Shown here: positions 54,846 to 64,000 of the stretch, in pieces | Layout of the letters: each line of letters starts with the position of its first letter | How positions within the stretch are numbered: the stretch's first letter is position 1 | DNA from: Romanomermis culicivorax | Taxonomy: Eukaryota > Nematoda > Enoplea > Mermithida > Mermithidae | Length of the DNA: 64,000 bases | NCBI GenBank assembly: GCA_963922205.1 | Contig: CAWUHX010000037.1 | Location: forward strand, 1,572,075-1,636,074 | Direction: 5' to 3' | The notes under the pieces: generated by a model | Seen by the model: the letters and a program-made list of their open reading frames with translations, nothing else | The model's database searches: none | Told to the model about the DNA's origin: nothing | Position numbers and translations under genes: made by a program

Positions 54846-57800
54846 AAAATTAATTCTTTTTTATGTGTAATTGTTTAGCAATTCTACTATAACCGCATTA
54901 TACTGTGAATTCCTTGCCGCATTTCGGAGAAAGTTGAAACCGACGAATTACAGATTTCAGGCACCTGAAAAAATTCTCAATATTTTACATGAGTAATATA
55001 AACAAACAACAAAAACGAAATTTTCACCCGTATGAAATTTGCTACTATTTACCACTCTGCAAGTGTTGAAATGCTGATCTGCAGTTTTGCGAAACCAGAG
55101 TTCGTTGTTTGTTTTTTCAGCTACTCTCCATTCATTACCGCAACGGTTCTACAGCCGGACAGGAGACCCCTAGAGATTCGGCAGTTCACAAGTTGATGTA
55201 AACCATGCACTCGACCTTTGAAAAGTACTGGCGACTTTAAATACTTCATGGTATGTCATTTGATGAAACTAACTCACTTATTTTAAAGCTACTGATGGAT
55301 CAGGATCAGAATCGTATGAAATGAAAAATCATTTTGCTTCCTTGCTTGAAAAATACCATGCTTTCTGATTTTGTATTTTCCATTTTTTACTTATGTTCTT
55401 TTCTTAGAATATTTTGAATTTCAAGTTTCGGCAGAAGCTACGACATCATTAATGATAAAATAAATCGCTGTAATTGAAATAAGAAAAACGTATGATGTCT
55501 CGACGCAGTGATCAGCTCCCTGATTTTTTAGACGTCAGTGCAGAAATTTTTTTTCATAGCCTGATAGAAACGATGTCATACGATAAATAACAGTACGCTG
55601 TGACCGACGTCACAAGTTGGTATCAGTCGAGCAAGTTTTAAATTGATTTTTGACTACCTCATCTGAACTGACTAAATGAAAAAATCATTCCGCAGGATAC
55701 AGTCTTTCCATTATCCTAAACTTGAGATTCAGAAATATTGGCAATAGAGACACCCATTTTGCTGCTGAAGATTTCGAACTAACGTATGCAAATCTGATGC
55801 GGCTGTATTGAAAATTCAAAACTCACTCCTCAGTTTTAGATAAAAAAATTTGTATTGCTCATTTTCCGGCCACTAAGATAAACAACACACGGGAAATCAA
55901 AACATAGGCATCAAAGTGTAGGAAAAGAGCTGGGCCCAATTTCATCAAAGAGACGAGAGCCAACTGAGCTGCAGCTTAAGCTGTAGCTTAACTATATGTT
56001 ATAGTTACTATTGCCGTTAAGCTACAGCTCAAGCCGCAGCTCATCTGGTGCTTACGTTTTTGATGATATCATAGGAACCGTATTTATTCGAATAAAACCT
56101 GACCAAAAGCCGAAATTTTGAATAGAACAGACCCTCCAATTTAACCCATGGATCCTACAGCAGTCGAAAACAGACTGGAATTTCCTTATGAAAATTTGGT
56201 TTTCGTATAATTTCGCAACAAGAATAACCAGTCATATTGGTAAATTCAGCTTAGAAGGTCTTGATGACAACAGTGATGATTCTTATTCTAAAAGAGTTTC
56301 AATTGAAATATTCGTGTCGCTAATGTTCAAAAAGTGAGAATTTTCACGTTAATGCTCTGCAAAAGAATAATATAACTGATAGAACCCGCCTCCCAATAAC
56401 ACCCGCTCTAAACACAAAAAAATTGAACATGCAGATTTTATTAGAATTAATACGGTTAGTGCCATTTACTTTCTGGGATACCTTGTCTAAAAAACACCCG
56501 CAGTTTTCTAACTCGCTTGTACAGTGATCCTTGATTATTCCACAAAAAAAGTTGTAGATGAACTGGATCATGAAAAACAACAATCCTGAGCATAATCAAA
56601 GACTGAAACAACTTTTTTGATGGTGCTCGAAAATTAATGAATAAGATCAATAAAAGTATGGTAATCCACTGTGCTGCGTAGAGGCACGTCAGGTTCCGAT
56701 ACCGTGCGCTATTAAAAAACTATGTGCCATGCATCCTAATGCACATCAAAAAATTATAAGCTTTATGCTGAGCTCGCTGAGAAAAAGTGAAAACGACTCT
56801 ACCACGCTTTTCCTATAGAACCTGAAGAGAATGAAGGAAGGAGAGCCTAGCACCTTTTAATCTTTTTTGCTGAGTCGATAAAACACAAGCTGTATAGCAG
56901 TCGCAGAAGCAGCAGCACGACAAAGTGGTCGATAATGTTGTTACTCCAAACGTACGAATGCAGCAGAGTCTTGATAAACGTTTTCGACCTGCAAATGCCT
57001 CCTAATTCTTCCGAGCAAAACGAATATTTTCACGTTATTAGCATTGATCTTTGTGTGCTTCGAGATGAAAATAGCTTCCTGGTTTTGGTTCATAAACAGC
57101 TCTGAAGGAGGTGATCTGAGTAATATTAACACGCTGATATTTTCAAATAGGACGAGCTCTTTTTGAAACCCCTTTTTTCCTTATTCGGAACTTGGCATCG
57201 TCTTGTTCGATCTTATCATATTAGACAGACTAATTCAGTCAAGTCAATTTTAAGAGGATATCGATAGAATTTATTGCATCAAAAAGAGAGATTTCGAACA
57301 ATATGCTGCTAAGGGTAAAATTACGATTCCATAAAAAATGTTAGATCAATGCGGTTTTTACAATTTGTTCTTTATTGGATTAAGTTTTTTTGGTACGTGA
57401 CAGGCAGCACGACCAAAAAATTCAGGAAATCGTTGGGTAAATCAAAAAGGGGAAAACTAGTTAATTCAAGAAATTATGTCGAAAGTCACAACCACTTGTC
57501 AACAAATTTTTCGAAAATGATGTTTTTACGTATCCGTGGTTTTAGGAACCGCAGATTTCGGAGAAAATTTGTCTGGTTTTTAAAAATTCAAAATTCGTTG
57601 AGTTATAGAAGTTCAAAAACACATTTAGGTGAAACCTTCTCACTGTCAGAAGAAAGGCGGTAAAAACAATATATTTGTGCGAAGCTTGTGTGAAAAATTA
57701 CAGAATATTGAAAAGAAGCAAGAAATAGACTATAAAAAATTTCTTCCAGTGTTCCAAAAACTATAGAAGACAAGTACTATCAACCGTAACTTCTAGGATG

Positions 57801-58116
57801 ACAGACTTTCGAGAACGTAAGGGTAGTCATCCAAAAAGTATTTTCAAGAAGAAAGCATGACCAAGGAATGATACATGCGAATTTTTCATGCTCCAACGGT
57901 TATTCAAAAAAGTTCACGAAATCAAAGGTGTAAGTGATACGCCAAGCTTACTATGTTCTTATAATCTTTTGGAAAATGAAATATGTAAAGAATTATTGCG
58001 AAAAGTTTTTAGTGAGCGCTTTCTTGAGATCTGGGCCTGCGTGTGGAGCAAAGCATCGTCTCACTGTGAGACATGAAAAGACGAAAATTTACACCTTGAT
58101 ATCTTTTCCGTTTTTA
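54846..58116. other. intergenic region, no gene recognised
   Basis: About 3.3 kb of AT-rich DNA. Holds a near-perfect hairpin at 55965-56043 (separate entry). Short open frames (56344-56650 on -, 57349-57663 on +) lack domains or splice support and are left out. Confidence 0.4.
55965..56043. repeat. 28-bp-arm hairpin rich in AGCT
   Basis: Arms 55965-55992 and 56016-56043 are inverted copies with two mismatches, around a 23-nt loop. The arm contains repeated AGCT/AGCTTAAGCT units, and weaker complementarity extends a further ~9 bp outward. Could be a terminal remnant of a foldback element or a cruciform-forming site. Confidence 0.75.
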
Positions 58117-58375
58117 CTATAGAATTTTTCATCCTGCTTTTTATAAAAATGCTTGCAATCTCGAAAAACAACAGAAGCTAGTACTGCCCTCGAAATCGTT
58201 CGCACAAAGTTGTTACCAGAAAGTTTTTTCTCAAAACATTGTTGGAAGTTCGTTGAGTGTGCTCACAAATTTCCAGTTCCATTTGACGTAATGGTGCTAG
58301 CGGAAAATCGCAAAAATACCAAACTTGTTTTCCACTGTTATTACGTAAAAGCATTTTAAGAAAAACAGACTACAG
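58117..58375 (+). mobile_element. MITE family copy 4 (about 259 bp)
   Basis: Left end CTATAG then a short insertion before CTTTTTATAAAAATGCTT; right end AAGCATTTTAAGAAAAACAGACTACAG. The interior carries the family's AAAACATTGTTGGAAG and GTGCTCACAAATTTCCAGTTCC blocks. More diverged than copies 1 and 2. Confidence 0.78.
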
Positions 58376-58429
58376 GTCATTTTTACAGTGAAAACTGATT
58401 ACCTTTTTGTCCATACCAGTAGTAAAGCC

Positions 58430-58595
58430 AGCCCGTATGGGGGGGGGGTATGGTTAGGCATATCCCTATCTTTTGTGTACCCCCCTGTAATTTGTCATTT
58501 TCGGCCGATTTACAGGGGGGTATGGTAAACATATACACTCGATTTTTTGTCGATTTATAGGGGGATATAGTTAAGCATGCATGTTCTAGAGTTAC
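58430..58595. repeat. short G-tract tandem repeat
   Basis: Three degenerate units of GATTTA(C/T)AGGGGG-TATGGTTAAGCATA type, the first with a run of ten G. Non-coding. Confidence 0.6.
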
Positions 58596-58599
58596 CCTA

Positions 58600-59135
58600 A
58601 TAATGGAATTACGGTAATTTTTGGACTATGCTAATAGTGGAATTAAGGTAATAGTTGCGTTACTGTAGGTGGAAAAGGAAAACTAAAATGAACAACAAAA
58701 ATCGAAACGAAATAAAAACAAAAAAGAAAGCATGTATAAAAAATGACTTCCTCCATGGGCAGAGGAAGTCTTTCAAAAATTCGCATCCCCAAACTCTCCT
58801 TGACAAAAGGGCGGCACCACCTGCAGGCGTAAATATGTTTGGAGGTCCCATTCCTGAATGATTGTTCCAGTCAGTAAATGTCAGATTGGTCAGTAATGGT
58901 CTTTTTCTATGAGTAAAATCTCGAAAAAGTCTATACGCAATGAAACATTATTCCTACGGCTGCATGCATATAAAGTTGATTACCTGCGAAAAAATGACCA
59001 AAAAGCTCTTTTATAGAAAAATGACCAGAATGAGCCGGGCATAAAAGTGCAGAAAATTTGCAGAGTTCAAAAATCTTAATGTTCAAAAGAAAAACTTTTG
59101 ATTCAATGTATCATTTTTGTTTTATTGCAAAATAA
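58600..59135. other. spacer between intergenic repeats and the Polinton polymerase
   Basis: No gene seen. The polymerase 3' flank (minus strand) has an AATAAA-like signal near 59119. Confidence 0.4.
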
Positions 59136-62100
59136 TCATTTAGTCCAACCATAAGGAAATGTGCAAAAATTAGGTTTCAAAATACATTTATCAAATACTA
59201 CACAAAATTTTTTCAGAGTTTTAGGGGTAACAAGTTTACGATCTTGCTGGCACTCAATGTGAAGACTGTGTACATTTACTTCTTCTTATCCATTGTTTTT
59301 TACAAAAGCAAAAACCATTCTGTGAAGTGAATAAAAAATAACTTTTTTCATAGCGTCTGAGGGCAAAGTGATACTGCCAACTTTGATCACATGATGGTAT
59401 TGGTCTGTAGACCGACCGTACAGTCTGTAAGTGTAATTTTCAGGACCTCTACTGACAAATTCGATAATGAAGGATCCATGACCTTATTCACATAATTCAT
59501 CCATCATTTTGCCCAAACACCAACCTGTCGGTACTCGATATTGTTGCTTGTCAATTATTGACAAGTAAATAATACTGTCCATATCAAAATACGAAAGTCG
59601 ACTTTTTAATTGTTCAATGTAAGAATATAACTTTAGTCAAGCCTGAGCTATCGTATAAGCTGCTATAATGGAGTTAGTATTCCCCATAACCTCGGCAAAA
59701 TCATCGTGCTGACAATAGGTTGTTGACACCATTTGCTTGTTGATTAGTCTAACATTTTTGATAACCTTGACAACAGTCATTATGAGTTCAAAACATTCTT
59801 TAGGTGCATTGTGGATAATAGTCTTATCCTTATTGTTTCATTGACCAAACTAGAAAACATAAAATAATAATAACTAAAATAAATACAAAAACTATGCAAA
59901 GTTACCTTTCCCAAAAAGGAATTTAACATCAGCTTGGCTAAAGCTCTCTTCCCAGGATTTTTCAAAATTTTTGAAGGGTCTAATGAAATGTTCTCTTGAT
60001 TGTAGACTCCCATTTCATATTAACATTTTTGTGCTCATCTGTCTGAGCTCTAGCAGGTTAACCTTCACTCTCCTGTAAAAACCAGTTAAAAAATTGCTTA
60101 CATTTTAAAAATTATAAAACTCACTAGTTTCATTTTCATAAAAGTGTTGACATATTGTGTGAATAAACCACCAAATAAAAATATCTGTATACAAAAAGCA
60201 AATTATTACAGTAACAATAAATCTTATATCCTTTCTCTAAGGTTTTGTACAATTCTATTGTAACCCATGTACCATCTAATGCTCAATCTTGGTCATTATG
60301 CTCACATGTGGTCTTTTGTGAATCATGTGTACAAGTTTTGCATAAAGGAAACAATAATTTACCACCATGTCAATACAGTAGAACAGGATGTAAGAGTTTG
60401 GGGGGTGCTAAAACTGTATACTTGATTAATCCCTCATAAGGTTGGGAAGTTGAGCTGACCTCTTCAAAATCTTCAGTAAAGATTTTTGGATGGCCTGTAG
60501 GGTATTTCCCATATTTATTGACAAATGGGTATAAGCTGCACACATCTACATAATTGATCTTTTCTGCAGGTGTTCCATCTTCATTGTACTTAATTTTGTG
60601 ATACAATTTTACAGCATTAGTGCGACCACCGAAGAAAGCTAAAACAAGAAAACTTTTGACAAAATGGAAAAGAACAATTCAAGATTTTACCTTCTCGAGG
60701 ATTTATAGGTTCAGGTATTTCGACTGTATCAAAAAATGTTTTCATTTCATGATCTGAGTGAAGTTGTTGTAAGAGTTCGCATTCCCACATTTCAACTATG
60801 CTATAACTGAGTGATTGAAGTTCCATAGCCCGATTAAAAGTGCGTTCATATGCATTGACTGCTTTTGTATCATTATTGGCTGTTAATTGATGTCTATTTT
60901 TCATACATTTGAGGCAACCATGCCAATAACAACCCTAAAATTCATAAACAGTTGTTCCTTTAACAAACAGGTAGATATTGAAAATTTTAAAATTTTTGAC
61001 TAAATTACCTGATGAACCATTAACCTTGTATTTTCCAATTTGAACTTCACCCCCATTAAGTTTATGTCAAATATACAGTTTTTCATTTTTACAGGATAGA
61101 CATTTTAACCATTTCAAGGTGATAACAGACTGTTTTTCTTCTTTACCATAACCTTTGTATGGTATTACTCCAATACTGTTTAGTTTCAAAAGTACCCATT
61201 GAAAAACAAGATTACAAGCGCTGGCGATAGTTATTGATTTTTCAGAAGGATCAACATCCATTTCCTCCGTAAAAATATCCCTAAAATTCATACAACACTG
61301 GCATAAAACCTGTAATTCCCTATGACAGTAATTGAGTAATTAGTTTTCAAAGTTAAACTGACAATCCTAAATAAGTACACACTACTAAATGCAAAACTTT
61401 TATACTTTTTGCAAACTTACTGCTTCAAGCTTTCCAATATACCACTCCAAAAATGTGGCATCAGCTGCAGGTTTCATAGCATTGTAACCATACATGTCTG
61501 GTGAAGGATACCATCCAATATATCCATAATTTTTTTCCTATTAAAGAAATGTGGGAAATATCCTTTACATATTTCACTTATCCAAAATGTTTTCGGTAGA
61601 GCTGCTAAAGGCATTCGAAGAAAGTCCAAAGAATCAATAATTTTTATCAATCATACTTTCATACACATCAATTCTAAGCCTGGATAAATAAATAAAATAA
61701 ATAAATGAAAATGAAAAACTATAAAACATTGTGCTAATTTGCCCTTATCAACGATATTTAGTTTATGATGACCATTTATGTACAAAAATTGCATTATAAA
61801 CTGTCCATTGAATCCCCGAGAATTATGTGCTATTGCTGTAAGGTTTTTCATGTCTTTTCTAGAAGGGTACTCACAGAAATTATTTAGACATGTAGAGCCT
61901 TGAATACCCACTTGTGTTGACCACACATATTGCAACAAAAATCTTCTTTGTTTTGATGACACTGGTCAACTTGGCTCATGTTCAAATACATCCCTAGTTC
62001 TGTCTGTCGTAGAACTTTTTCCTGCATAGTCTCAAAATCATAAAAAAAAAATTTTTGATTAATTGGACACTTATCCCTCCCTAATTCCTCTTTCATCATC

Positions 62101-63467
62101 AACCAGGCAAGTATTGTCATCATTAACATCCTCATCATTTGTTCCAAATACATCTTCCTCTTCAATTTGCTTGCAACCAACAAGTTGCATAAAACATGAA
62201 TGTCCTGAAATTTAAAAATTTTAAACAAAAATTAGAATACTTATACTGTATCTAATACCTTTTGTAGGTACACTCTTATTGCATGTTCTGCATTCAAAAT
62301 AACTACAATTATGAGGTTTAGAATGTGTGTGCTGAACCAATGTATCACATTGCTTACGCACTTTCAAATAGTCACAAATAGATACCCCAGTTTTTTGATG
62401 TTTCGATTGTCCTTTCTGAGTAGAAACAAACTTGTGTTGAGCAAAACACTCGTCCTTTTTAAAATATCAGTGACAATCTTTGCATTTTCCAGCACTGAAT
62501 TGATTACATGGGGGTGTATTGTAACACAAAGGGCAAAAGTTTTTGCATCTATGTTCGACTTTGTTATTGTAGGCTAGATTGCAATAAGGACAAAAATAAC
62601 TACTGACAAAAAAACCAGGCATCTTTGTGATGACTGAGTAATGGTTATCATGGCGGTAAATATTCAAAACATGCATTACTTCAGGGGGCCTTAAAACTCG
62701 AAATGTGCACACAATAACAGAAAAGTAAAAAACTCTAACCTCTTAATATTAAATCCTTAAATCATTCTTTGCTAAAAATTTGGTTTGATAATTGGGTAAT
62801 GGAACAGTTTGTAGTTTTTCCCATTGTTGAAAACTGCAAGACCCTTGATGATTAGCTAACCCTGCCTGGGTCATCAATTCTTTAGCAACCTTTGTTTGCA
62901 GTAGATGCTTTTTCTCATCAGACTTCAGAATATTTTCCCATTTTTACACAGCATTCAAATCTTTTTTATTAAAGTAAGCCCTAGCAACAACTAGATCTCG
63001 AGCAAAGCATCATTGGAGTTGTTAATTTGAATGATGCAGCCTTTGTCTTCAAGGAAATCATTATGTTTTAAATATTGATAAGCATTGTGAACACCTTAAG
63101 TTAAAAAAGAAAATAAGCAAAGAAAAAATGAAAAGAAAAGGTTTTAAAAAATGTTAAAAATGTAACCAGGTGAGTAAATAAATAAATAAGTAATTAGCTT
63201 ACCGCGACCATAAGGTCGTGTTACAACAATAGTACAAATTGTAGCTTGGCAACTATTAATTTGAATTTGCTTGTTTCATTGAAGAACAGCATTAAGAGTG
63301 TTTATGATCAAATCATCCGTTAAAGCATGCTTTGGTCTAAAAGGTATCAAAACACAACATTTTGTCAAATGTCCATGGTCAACAGAAAACCCCACAAGCC
63401 CATTATGGTCAACATTCTCTGAAATTTGCTCAACTATATGTTGAAATGATACCTGTTGCACCATCAT
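59136..63467 (-). pseudogene. Polinton protein-primed DNA polymerase B, intron-rich and decayed
   Basis: Family-B polymerase of a Polinton, which would replicate the element by protein priming. Order along the minus strand: N-terminal region (63467-62760); zinc/His region 'HYSVITKMPGFF' and paired Cys (62712-62467); Exo I 'YDFETM' (~62030); Exo II 'HNSRGFNGQF' (~61810); 'CYWHGC' (~60920); the conserved 'FFGGRTNA' (~60625); motif A 'DVCSLYPF' (~60535); motif B 'KLMLNSFLGK' (~59920); motif C 'YFDMDS' (~59580, usually D-T-D); C-terminal 'FVSRGPENYTYRL' (~59440). Seven GT-AG introns can be placed (next entry). Stops include TGA at ~59645, ~59840 and ~59137 (the end) and TAA in the C-terminal part. 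A frame shift lies at a poly-A run near 62045. The start codon is uncertain. Confidence 0.88.
59850..63202 (-). other. seven short spliceosomal introns in the Polinton polymerase
   Basis: Minus-strand introns with GT and AG ends whose removal keeps recognisable polymerase sequence in frame on both sides: 63095-63202 (108 bp), 62205-62258 (54), 61320-61420 (101), 60935-61008 (74), 60639-60690 (52), 60073-60124 (52) and 59850-59905 (56). Donors include GTAAGC, GTAAGT, GTGAGT and GTAACT. Another intron near 61690-61750 seems to have lost its GT donor (GC instead). Sizes cluster at 52-108 bp, unlike the 4-kb CLIC intron. Confidence 0.75.
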
Positions 63468-63534
63468 TTCTTTTTATGGGGAAAAGCCTTAAAGACCGTT
63501 ATAATGGATGGGACTGTGTCTATATTGTTTCTCT

Positions 63535-63711
63535 AGCTTTGACCTCGAAGGTTACTACAACACATAAACTCATATATTTCCTCTAGTTTTGACCTCCAAG
63601 GTTAGTATAACACACAAAGATGTTTGTTTTCTCTATGTTCCATACATATATGCTAGAACATCCAGCTACTGTAGAATGTATAGCTGGAATATTTCTTTTG
63701 CTTATAACTCT
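63535..63711 (-). repeat. shared upstream repeat X, right copy
   Basis: Inverted match to 12949-13072. On the minus strand it runs from GTTATAAGCAAAAGAAATATTCC to GAGGTCAAAGCTAGAG, with a ~55-bp internal duplication of the GTTAT(A/G)NTAACCT(T)-GAGGTCAAA part. It lies about 70-80 bp upstream of the polymerase start region, so it may be its promoter. Confidence 0.7.
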
Positions 63712-63721
63712 GCCTCTTACA

Positions 63722-63995
63722 CTCCTCCTTCCTTCCTTCCTTCCCTCCTTTCTTCCTTCCTTCCTTCCTTCCTTCCTTCCTTCCTTCCTTCCTTCCTTCC
63801 TTCCTTCCTTCCTTCCTTCCCTCCTTCCTTCCCTTCCTTCCTTCCTTCCTTCCTTCCTTCCTTCCTTCCTTCCTTCCTTCCTTCCTTCCTTCCTTCCTTC
63901 CTTCCTTCCTTCCTTCCTTCCTTCCTTCCTTTCTTCCTTCCTTCCTTCCTTCCTTCCTTCCTTCCTTCCTTCCTCTCTTCCTTCCTTTGTTCCTT
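63722..63995. repeat. TTCC tetranucleotide microsatellite at window end
   Basis: About 270 bp of near-perfect TTCC repeats with occasional TTCT or TCCC variants, running to the end of the window. Its true length cannot be seen. Confidence 0.97.
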
Positions 63996-64000
63996 TCTTT

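Noticed and set aside
1-64000. CRISPR arrays, bacterial operons, rRNA genes
   Set aside because: None seen; the repeats here are microsatellites, minisatellites and transposon ends, and gene structure is eukaryotic.

Overview
This window is AT-rich animal nuclear DNA. It has spliced genes, LTR and LINE retrotransposons, a Polinton (Maverick) virus-like transposon and many small inverted-repeat elements. Two genes look like host genes. One is a two-exon chloride intracellular channel (CLIC/EXC-4) gene whose C-terminal half looks closest to ecdysozoan CLICs. The other encodes a secreted peptide with two tandem six-cysteine CS-alpha-beta (defensin-type) domains. I would place the source among invertebrates, perhaps Ecdysozoa, but cannot name it.

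Layout: (1) 1.59-13.36 kb is the capsid/packaging half of a Polinton, mostly on the minus strand: major capsid protein, two minor proteins, a small membrane protein, the packaging ATPase and unrecognised genes. A ~551-bp Mutator-like terminal-repeat element splits the capsid gene. A complete 4.87-kb L1/Tx1-type LINE (5328-10193), with a 15-bp target-site duplication, splits the cluster. (2) 13.36-16.4 kb is a truncated minus-strand Ty3/gypsy element (Gypsy-A). (3) 17084-40195 is an old Ty3/gypsy element (Gypsy-B), with LTRs about 11% diverged by eye, four gag zinc knuckles and an env-like membrane protein lying between gag and pol. (4) Nested in Gypsy-B at 24002-38545 is a younger 14.5-kb Ty3/gypsy element (Gypsy-C), with LTRs about 3% diverged. 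Besides gag-pol it carries a long second coding region that begins with an RNase D-like DEDDy 3'-5' exonuclease domain and ends in an RS/RGG tail. (5) 40.2-49.2 kb is repeat-rich intergenic DNA with a degenerate minisatellite, several foldback-like inverted repeats and the defensin-like gene. (6) 49294-54131 is the CLIC gene (minus strand) with a ~4.06-kb intron. (7) 54.2-59.1 kb is intergenic with more copies of a ~250-bp MITE. (8) 59.1-63.5 kb is a Polinton protein-primed DNA polymerase B gene (minus strand) with at least seven short GT-AG introns and several stops. The window ends in a long TTCC microsatellite.

The most unusual find is Gypsy-C: an LTR retrotransposon carrying an exonuclease/RGG accessory protein, with splice signals in its LTR that could generate a subgenomic message for it. 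The gag-env-pol order of Gypsy-B and the intron-rich Polinton polymerase come next. Nearly all mobile-element genes are broken by stops and frameshifts. Many stops are TGA, as expected if CGA codons decayed by C-to-T change.
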